A stretch of DNA of 64,000 nucleotides from Epiperipatus broadwayi (Eukaryota; Onychophora; Udeonychophora; Euonychophora; Peripatidae), in assembly GCA_028023455.1 (NCBI GenBank), contig JAQFVV010000205.1, positions 372,001 through 436,000 on the forward strand, in the 5' to 3' direction. Below the pieces are notes generated by a model, which saw nothing but the letters and a program-made list of their open reading frames with translations, had not been told where the DNA came from and ran no database searches. Made by a program: the position numbers and the translations under genes. Positions within the stretch are counted from its first letter, which is position 1. Every line of letters begins with the position of its first letter. Below are positions 56,440-64,000 of the stretch, one piece after another.

Positions 56440-57335
56440 GGACTTGTGTCAGCACAAGTTGATTTACAAGAGTCAAACTTTCTGTGCTCATAACATTGAT
56501 ACTATCTACTTCAGATAAATATATTAATGACTACTATTAATCTTTAATTAAACTAAAAATTATCATATCATTCTGAACCAGATATAAATTTTAAACTCAG
56601 TTAAATATTTATATCTGCTATTTATTAAGCACAACCCAACTCAATATCTCTATTTTCCAATATGTATTATCTTTAAATATACTTAATACTTCTTTTCTAC
56701 ATTTTTTTGAAGCAAATAAATAAAGATCTCTAAAAAAAACAAATGATACTATGCATTTGTGGCTGATCCATTAATCTTCCATTAGCTCAGGTTACACTCA
56801 GTATCATGTCACCATCATTTGTTCAATATTTATTAATATTAAATTACTACAACTAGAAGAGTCAAACATTTTGCACCTTCAACTTTGACATTATCCACTT
56901 TGGATAAATATTTTAATGATTAATACAAATTATTTATTAAGCTAGAGATTATCATGTTATTATTAAGCCAGATGTAAACTTTAAATTCTGTTAAAGATTA
57001 ATACATCTATTTTTATTAAACATAATCATATTATATCATAAATCTAATTCCTTTCCTCTTTTTCTATATTTATCATTATGATCATATATGGTCAGCTGGT
57101 GATTTGTCATTATTTTTAGGTATATTTAAAACTTTTATTCAAAACATCTTCTTTAAACATATGAATAAAGATATCTGAAAAAGGCAAATGATTCTCCCCA
57201 AGGTAATTTGATATAGAACAAATATACTTCAGTTGGCCCAGGTCACAATCTTTCACATATCTTCATTATTTGTTCAGTGTTTATCAAATTACTATAATTT
57301 GGCCTAAAAAGAATAAATTTGATAATCTATAGATG
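56440..57335 (-). mobile_element. HHR-A repeats in tandem, reverse strand, decayed
   Basis: Two units: GACATTATCCACTT-like/TTAATGA blocks at 56500 and 56890, and stem I partners at 56740-56800 and 57170-57240 (GGGCCAA / TTGGGGAG in the second, with CTGAAGT for CTGATGA). Step about 390-430 bp. Inactive. Confidence 0.65.
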
Positions 57336-57639
57336 AATAATGTCTCTTTATTTGGTGGGAAAAATACAGACACTAAACTTTTGAAAGTGTAATTAAATAC
57401 TGCACTGGTTTGCAGTATGCTCATATTATTATCTTACGGCGATAATCCCTAACCAGTTACTAGCCTAACAGAAAATGTATAAAATCTACTGAGTGTATCA
57501 TACTCATCACTAAATCAAGATGTACCATTTAATACTGATATTAATTTCAGAGTTCCTTTCTGCAGTTTAATAAAGAAGTAATTTAAACAACAAAAGTATT
57601 ATTATACAAATTTGGGTTAATGAGGTCCCAAATATTTTT

Positions 57640-58160
57640 TTTCTATAATCAACAATGAAGATAGCTGAGTTTAATCTTCTAAGAAACTACTGGAATCTTA
57701 CCAAACAGAAGAGAAACTACCTCACAAAAATATGTAAAAAGCTGTTAAGTAGATCAGACTTATCAATAACTCAAAATCAAGATTCCATTTTTGGATGTTC
57801 AACAATCTGCAATTGAAAAATTATAGTATAAAAATGGTCTTTTCAATAGATTCCAAACAAATTTCTTTTTCCAAATTCAACAATACAATCTGTTGAAATT
57901 AATCTTTATAAATATAACTATAGTCATATCAATAGATCCCAGACAAGTCACAGTTAATGTATTCATCTGTATCATTAATTAAATTTACACTGACCTGTGC
58001 AATGTCACCAAATACAAATCATGAGCCATATCTGTCAAATCTATAGCCCTTGTGAGAGATTTAAAAGTCTCAAGACATTAGTGAATTTATCCTTTAATTG
58101 GAATCTCTTTAAGTTCTAGTATTGATGGACTTGGGTATCTACATTTGATTTTATGTTTAT
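57640..58160. repeat. Dispersed repeat of unknown class, copy 1
   Basis: CAAATTTCTTTTTCCA, CATCTGTATCATTAATTAAATTTA and ACATTAGTGAATTTAT-CTTT-TGG recur in order at 63130-63620. Neither copy has a readable protein. Confidence 0.6.
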
Positions 58161-58164
58161 TGAC

Positions 58165-59105
58165 TCTTTAAACAATATGTAGATATCGCAAAACAATACT
58201 GGAATAAGTAATTGATAAATTGGATTTTTTTAATTTGGAAAAGTAATTTTTTGTAATAGCACATAATATTACTGATTTAGAAAGTAATTTATAAATTCAA
58301 TGTGCAATTTAAAATCTCTAATTATTTGTCATTGCCAAGTTTGCTTCAAGTTTATAGCATTATTTGTCTTTTCAATTTCTTATTGGGTTTTGAATACAAT
58401 CAATTGTAAGCTTGCTTTTGATAATTGATTTCTCCTAATAGTAGTTAATACAGACTTACAAATTAATTTTAAGTGACAGATTTGTTTGGAATTTTTATGA
58501 TTACTTAACTTTTTAAATTTTTTTAATTTTGAGAAAAAAAAAGATCAATTATGTCATCAAATTTTATTGATTAGTTATTCCAATATTATTTCATAATGTA
58601 GATACAATGTTTAAAGAATCAACTAAATCTAAAAAAGAATATAGATACCCAAGACTACTGGTACCCAAGTTCCTTTTATAATACTGTTACAATAGTTAAG
58701 ATGTCCAAAAACATAGATCCATGCATTAAATAAATATATAATCAAGCCTTATTTTAATATTGGATTAAAAATATTTAAAAAAATGAATGGGTTAAAAAAT
58801 ATATAGATAAAAAAAGATTGCTTTTATTTGGAAACTGTAATTAGATTTGAACAAACCAATATCATAGAAACAAAGATAACAGGAAATCCTACTGATCAAA
58901 ATTTCTTATTGATTATCCATCTTTAATCCTCATAGCTGAGGATTGTTTCACTACCCATTAACTGTGAAATTTTGTGGTAACCTTCATTAAAATGTATGAG
59001 CTAATTAAATATTATCATTGTTAATATATTATTATTTTTATATGGGATCCTATTGTTTACAATAAATATAAAATTATATATGGTCAGCTTTTGTGCAAAC
59101 ATTAT
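58165..59105. other. No recognised feature
   Basis: AT-rich. The block TATATGGTCAGCTTTTG at 59078 also occurs as ATATGGTCAGCTGGTG at 57085 and TGTCAGCTGGTGAG at 60890, so the PLE palindrome that follows may sit inside copies of another repeat. Confidence 0.35.
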
Positions 59106-59319
59106 GAATTTTCACTTTCTATTCTTCATTTATTTATTAAAACTAATTATACATATGCAATTTTTTCGCATGTGTTAGTGACACTGTAATTATACTATGT
59201 TTAATATGCCTGTTTAGCACTTTCAAAATTTAGTATTCTAATCTCATACTCATAGCTTTATTAATGAAGACTGTTGTAATTTATTGTACACATATGCAAA
59301 TGATTTTGAATTTTTAATT

Positions 59320-59655
59320 AGTTAGTCCATTGTTTGGAGAGAGCAACGCATGCCTCTCTTCTATTCATGGTACTGAGATCATTTGCTATGTAAAAAGCTT
59401 CTTTGATCTTTCTTTTGGCATCATTCTTCTCTGTGCAAATTATTTCAGCAGAACTGGGGTTCAAATACATGGTCTGTAGCTACTTGGTGGTCCCAGAAGA
59501 TTGATGTTTCTTCATTTTTATTTTTAACTCTGTTGTATGCATACCTGTGTTGGTAAATTCTTGTGTTGATGTTAGCCTGAGTCTCACCATAGTAAGATGC
59601 CTGGAAGCCTAATTGAGGTCATGGTATTTTATAGACCACATGAGGGGCTTGATCT
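59320..59655 (-). pseudogene. PLE GIY-YIG endonuclease, left arm (one frameshift)
   Basis: Minus strand: HVVYKIP then ASYYGETQANINTRIYQHRY (VVY for GIY, YYG for YIG, R, H), TSIFWDHQVATDHVFE, and after a single extra C (near 59456) SSAEIICTEKNDAKRKIKEA, FYIANDLSTMNRREACVALS. One stop replaces the Cys after KIP. Apart from these two lesions the nuclease core is complete. Same family as the 15-16.5 kb element. Confidence 0.8.
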
Positions 59656-59726
59656 TTTTCTATTTTATCTTTGGAATTATTTATTAGTCAGTGTTAGGAT
59701 GTGTTCTGAAGCTAAATTTGAAATCA

Positions 59727-59965
59727 TTAGTCAACACAGGTATGCATACAACAGGGTTAAAAATAAAAATGAAGGAACATCAATCTTCTGGGACTACCAA
59801 GCAGCTATAGGCCATGTATTCAAACCCAGTTCTGCCCAAATAATTTGCACAGTGAAGAGTGATGCCAAAAGAAAGGTTAAAGAAGCTTTTTACATAGCAA
59901 ATGATCTCAGTGCCATTAATAGAAGAGAGGCATGCTTTTCTCTCTCCAAACAATGGAATAACTAA
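59727..59965 (+). pseudogene. PLE endonuclease C terminus, right arm
   Basis: QHRYAYNRVKNKNEGTSIF, AIGHVFKPSSAQIICTVKSD and AKRKVKEAFYIAND to the natural stop. The GIY and YIG part is missing from this arm. The open frame actually extends back to 59597, but the upstream residues come from mirror-strand and spacer sequence, not from the element. Confidence 0.78.
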
Positions 59966-60149
59966 TTAAAAATTCAAGCTCATTTGCATATGTGTACAAT
60001 AAATTGCAACAGTCTTCATTTGTAAAGCTATGAGTATGAGATTAGAATACTAAATCTCGAAAGAGCTAAGCAGGCATATTAAACATTATAGTATAATTAG
60101 ACTTCACTAACGCATGCGAAAAAATCACATATGTATAATTACAATTTTT

Positions 60150-62065
60150 ATTGGTGAAGACAACTTTAATGTCAAACTGCTAAAATTCACTATTTTTTTT
60201 TTTTTGACAAAATTTCCAATAAATAAAATTAGCAACAAACCATTAAAACTTGCTAAATAATTTTTCTTTCTATATTTTAAATTCTTATAGTCTTTACTCA
60301 GCATTAACAAATTTTAATATTTATGAAAGAAAAAATGTTTTAAATTTAATATAAAATTTTAACACGTAATTGATAAAAAAAAATCATTAAATAATGTTAG
60401 CATCAAACTGCTAAAACAGTCTGATTTTTTTTTTCTGTAATCTTGTTTCTATGATCTCTTGTGAGTTTCTTTTACTTAGCTTTAAAAAAACTTAATATTT
60501 AATATTTATGAGAAGAAAAAATGTTTCAAATTTAAAATTTCATTTGAATTAATAGCTTGGACTATCTTCATCAAAACATTTTTATGAACTTAAATTAAGT
60601 ACTCATTTAGTACTATAGTAAGTAAATAATGTTACCATCTATATTCCTGGTTTTTTTTTCTTAATTAAGCAAACTTTTGAATTAATTTGTGATACAATTG
60701 ACTTTAAATTGTCTTCATGAAATATATCTTGCAAATTAGGAAGCTGTAACAAAGTGAAAGCATGCTAATTCTTAAATTTCTTCAGTTTTCAATATCATAT
60801 TTATTTCAGGATGCATATCTAGAACTGATATGCCAAGTTTAATTAAACATTATTAAAATATAATATAGATTTGTGGTTAATATCTGTATGTCAGCTGGTG
60901 AGTTTTTGTATACATATTATGAATTATCTGTTTTCTTCCTAAATTATACATTAGAATTATTGCTTTAAAAAATTCTATAGATTCATTTATTATTTTGTTT
61001 TAGTACTTTAACCAATTCTGATACTGCTGTCATTTTATGTTACCCTTTTAATATAATATCAAACTTTTTGTTTATCTTCCAGACATTTTTTTTTATTATT
61101 AATATATAATATGATTGATGTCTTAACATTTCCACAAATCTCATTTATTTTGATGTTTATAATAAACTGCGTGATATTTTATTAATATTTTAAACTAAAC
61201 AGTGTTTTATTTTGATTAATTTAATCCCAAAGCTAGCAGAAAATATTTCAATAAACTAAAGAAACGTGAATCATGGGTAAAAAAGAACTGTGGGTAATCA
61301 AATAAAAAAAAAGAATTGTGGGTAGTCAAATATTTTTTTATTTAGTTTACTACAAACATTATTTACTTGATTTTAATATTAATTCAACATTATATTAAAA
61401 TATTTTAATTGTAAATAAGCAAATATTTATTTGCGTATCTGCAAATTTTATTTAATAAAGCCTAATTTTTTTATTATTATTTGGAAGTGAAATTAAAATT
61501 CAAAGAAGAGAAGGCTCTTGTAATGAAGTTATAAAAATACTTTTTTTTATTAGAATTACTGATAAATGAAATTTAATAAAATATAATTTAATTATAAAGT
61601 ATTTCCATGAAATAAATTAATAAGATACAAATAATAAATAAAAAGATCGCATAGCGACTTCATTTTAATGAAAAACATATTTAAATAAATTTAACAGCAA
61701 TAAATATATTTTCCATATCATAAAAATTGATTATTAAAAATTATTACCCTCTATGGTTTAGTATTGTGGGAAAGTGTTAAGACTCTGAGATGTAAAGGCC
61801 TTAAATTGACTTCCAAACGATAAAGTCACTCGATTATTTATTTTATTAAAGATTATTAACAGGCTGACTATAAAATAAGTATTCTAGGATTGTCTCCTGA
61901 GGTTTGTTCTAATTTCTTAATATTTATAATTTTTTTCACAAACACTGTTGTGTTTACTGCGTGATTATATATAAACACAAACTTGTGAAATACATTTCTA
62001 ATATTTATTAACTTGATAGAGAAAACCAATTTAATTAAATATCTTAATAGTTTTATAAATAGAAC
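60150..62065. other. No recognised feature
   Basis: Very AT-rich, with poly-A/T runs and short local repeats (TTTATGA-AGAAAAAATGTTT at 60322 and 60508). No gene recognised; frames 60125-60310 and 61868-62071 (-) have no domain. Confidence 0.4.
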
Positions 62066-62069
62066 AGAC

Positions 62070-62265
62070 AAGCTTTAGTTTTATTAAGTGATTATTAGCT
62101 CTGGAATCTATCCCTTATCACTGTACTAAATTGCCAGGTCTTCTGTGCAGTATAGAGCTGTGAGAAATTGATGGATATGCCAATGAAAGATTCTTGGGGA
62201 AAGCTTACTGTTTTATTTTAGTGAATGTCACATGACCACCTAGGCAATTAATTCTTTGACTATAG
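62070..62265 (+). repeat. Direct repeat, left copy (partner 62385-62580)
   Basis: About 195 bp: TTTAGCTCT-GA-TCTATC, GGTCT-TGTGCAGT, TGAATGTCACATGA-C-CCTA. Repeated in the same direction at a step of about 315 bp. Class unknown; I saw no hammerhead core. Confidence 0.72.
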
Positions 62266-62384
62266 ATGATTTAAATCTTTGTCTGCTAATATCTTTCCTT
62301 ATCCTATATGCATGTCCTAATCAAATATAAAAATACCTATGAATCAACTCTCAGGAGGCCATGTGATATTTGACAATCAAATAA

Positions 62385-62580
62385 ATAAACTTAAGCTTAT
62401 ATTAAAGGATTTTTAGCTCTCGAGACTATCTCTTTCTACTGTAATAAACCTTGCAGGTCTATTGTGCAGTTGTAAGAAGTGGAAGAGTGGTGGACATGGC
62501 AATTAAAGATTTTATGTCAAATTTATTCTTTTAGTTTGATGAATGTCACATGATCTCCTAAGTAGCTATATCAATTGATA
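62385..62580 (+). repeat. Direct repeat, right copy (partner 62070-62265)
   Basis: See partner. Confidence 0.72.
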
Positions 62581-62599
62581 CATATGAAACTTTTATTGG

Positions 62600-63125
62600 A
62601 AAGTCATAATTTAAATAGAGGAAAATGCAAATATGAAGATTCAAAATATGATTAAATGCACTAAAGAATTAAAAACAAGGGATTATTACACAAAAAGAAT
62701 TGACTTCAAGAGTGCTTTTGATCTTGTAAATTGGTCATGCCTATAAAAGTACTAAAGCAATAAATGCAAGTGTACAACTTATTATTTCAGGAAACAGAAA
62801 ATTATATAAAAAATTGAAAAATATTAATTAAAAAAGTATATGAAAAACATTTTTATATATGACAGAAGAAATTCCCAAAGGCTGGTAGTTTTGCTTTTTG
62901 TGAAATATGTAGGTCATTGGAGAAATTTAAAAGCAACTTACAGATGTTTATTCACATCATGGATCTAATAAAAAATTTTTAGAATAGCTACACTTTTCAG
63001 ATTTTTATAAAATATCATAAATAAATTTCTAATAAAAAAAAACCTGTTTGGGAAAACGATTCTCACAGTAAACTTCTTAATACTTGGTTAATAATTACCA
63101 CAAAAAATATTTCCCATGTATTCAT
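62600..63125. other. No recognised feature
   Basis: AT-rich; nothing identified. Confidence 0.35.
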
Positions 63126-63129
63126 ATCT

Positions 63130-63620
63130 ATTACTTCATAGTTCACATATTCTTCTGACAGATATCATAAGAGAAGTTGCTTCACAGAAAACATGTAAAA
63201 AACTGGTGAGCAGATTAGCAGTATCTCAAAATATGGTTTCATTATTAAGATTTGTCTCAAATCAAGATCCCCCTTTAAGATGTTAACTACAATAAAATAA
63301 TTATGTCAGAAAAAATGAACTTTTAGAATGTTCAAGTACATTTCTTTTTCCAGATCTATCAATAAAGTTGACTGGATTTGATCATATTAGAGGTTACTGC
63401 AGTTTCATTAACAGATTCAGGATAACCCACAGTCATTGTGCTCATCTGTATCATAAATAAAATTTATCAGTGATTAATCTATGTAAATATGGATGATCAC
63501 AAACTATGAATTATGTAGTTATCAATTTAAAATTTATGGCCATAATAAAAAATTGCAGCCATTAATGAGTCTATTTCCTGGATGGACTTAAAACAGGTTC
63601 CTTTATGATATTTTATTAAT
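63130..63620. repeat. Dispersed repeat of unknown class, copy 2
   Basis: Same-strand copy of 57640-58160; see there. Confidence 0.6.
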
Positions 63621-63624
63621 AGTT

Positions 63625-64000
63625 ACACCAATTGTTAGATCGGAAGTCGAACTCCAATAATGTGCTATTACTTTCAATATTATAAATCTCTGTGCATTCT
63701 AAGAGTTTAATAGTTACACCATCAAAAATTCATATGCTAAATAAATAGAGAAATTCCGGTATCAAAGTCTACTGCATGTCAATTGGTCATGAAAGCAGAT
63801 CCTATTTAAAGATTAGGTAATATTATCAGTTTATTTAAGAAATTCCCATGCACATGTAAAAAGAAAACAGCTGTAAATAGATAGCTAAATAAGGTGCCAA
63901 CTGAGAAAATTAGTAACAAAAATAAAATATATTATCACCATTCTTTATGCTTATACAAGCTGTTTATACAAAGGCAAAATTATCCACACAATAGCACCAT
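63625..64000. other. End of window, possible HHR-B end fragment
   Basis: ATATTATCACCATTCTTTATGCTTATACAAGCTG at 63931 resembles the reversed HHR-B border (AGCATAAG-AATGGTGAT). The rest is unassigned. Confidence 0.35.

Larger units (their letters stand above)
59110..60145. mobile_element. Head-to-head PLE palindrome
   Basis: Arms of about 480 bp around a spacer at about 59660-59730. Each arm: GIY-YIG C terminus, then CATTTGCATATGTGTACAATA, GCTATGAGTATGAGATTAGA and CATGCGAAAAAAT. In the right arm GAGATT/AATCTC at 60035-60058 is followed by CGAAAG, perhaps a decayed ribozyme. The two arms are about 90% alike by eye, the best preserved of the PLE pairs. Confidence 0.82.

Overview
The window looks like gene-poor, AT-rich (very roughly 70-75% A+T) nuclear DNA of an invertebrate animal. 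It has no operons, no bacterial gene density, no rRNA and no convincing host protein-coding exon. It carries Penelope-like retroelements (PLEs), non-LTR retrotransposon 3' ends of a metazoan kind, hAT and mariner relics, and tRNA-derived SINEs. I cannot name the species. Almost all recognisable content is decayed mobile DNA.

The unifying theme is hammerhead ribozymes (HHRs). Reading both strands for the core CUGAUGA / stem II / GAAA gives at least four distinct ribozyme types. (1) HHR-A, best copy 1232-1301, sits in tandem or inverted ~310-430 bp repeats; several copies also carry a tRNA-like internal Pol III promoter (A and B boxes). (2) HHR-B, best copy 24267-24325, sits in ~437-454 bp units flanked by direct repeats, so the layout resembles a retrozyme. 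(3) HHR-D is one copy at 29591-29653. (4) Penelope-type ribozymes lie in the terminal repeats of PLEs (44750-44778, 45496-45527, 14250-14288 and several decayed ones). In all four types the very short helix III is self-complementary.

Layout. 0.5-1.5 kb: HHR-A repeats. 1.5-3.9 kb: a 2.3 kb head-to-head PLE palindrome with a GIY-YIG endonuclease fragment. 4.3-5.6 kb: another large palindrome between direct repeats. 6.1-7.2 kb: LINE end and HHR-A. 7.4-11.6 kb: a repeat-poor, CpG-richer stretch, possibly unique DNA with a weak first-exon candidate. 11.7-14.6 kb: HHR-A, mariner relic, palindromes. 15.2-16.6 kb: PLE relic with RT (YMDD) and GIY-YIG domains. 17.2-19 kb: LINE end, then an inverted HHR-A array interrupted by a SINE with a 17-bp target duplication. 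20.3-24.4 kb: SINE copies, a 73-bp tRNA-length tandem array, LINE ends, HHR-B copies. 25-36 kb: SINEs, LINE ends, HHR-D, HHR-A/B repeats. 36-45.6 kb: LINE with CCHC motif, HHR-A/B, hAT non-autonomous element, PLE terminal-repeat palindrome. 47.5-51.5 kb: LINE end, palindrome, hAT transposase relic. 52-60 kb: reiterated repeats with two more PLE palindromes. 57.6-63.8 kb: further dispersed and direct repeats of unknown class.

In PLEs the RT plus GIY-YIG endonuclease copy the element, and the ribozyme in the terminal repeat can process the transcript. The HHR-A and HHR-B repeats encode no protein, so if they ever moved they must have used enzymes supplied by other elements; PLE or LINE enzymes are plausible but unproven donors. 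All positions come from reading the sequence by eye; ends of degenerate repeats are approximate to tens of bases.
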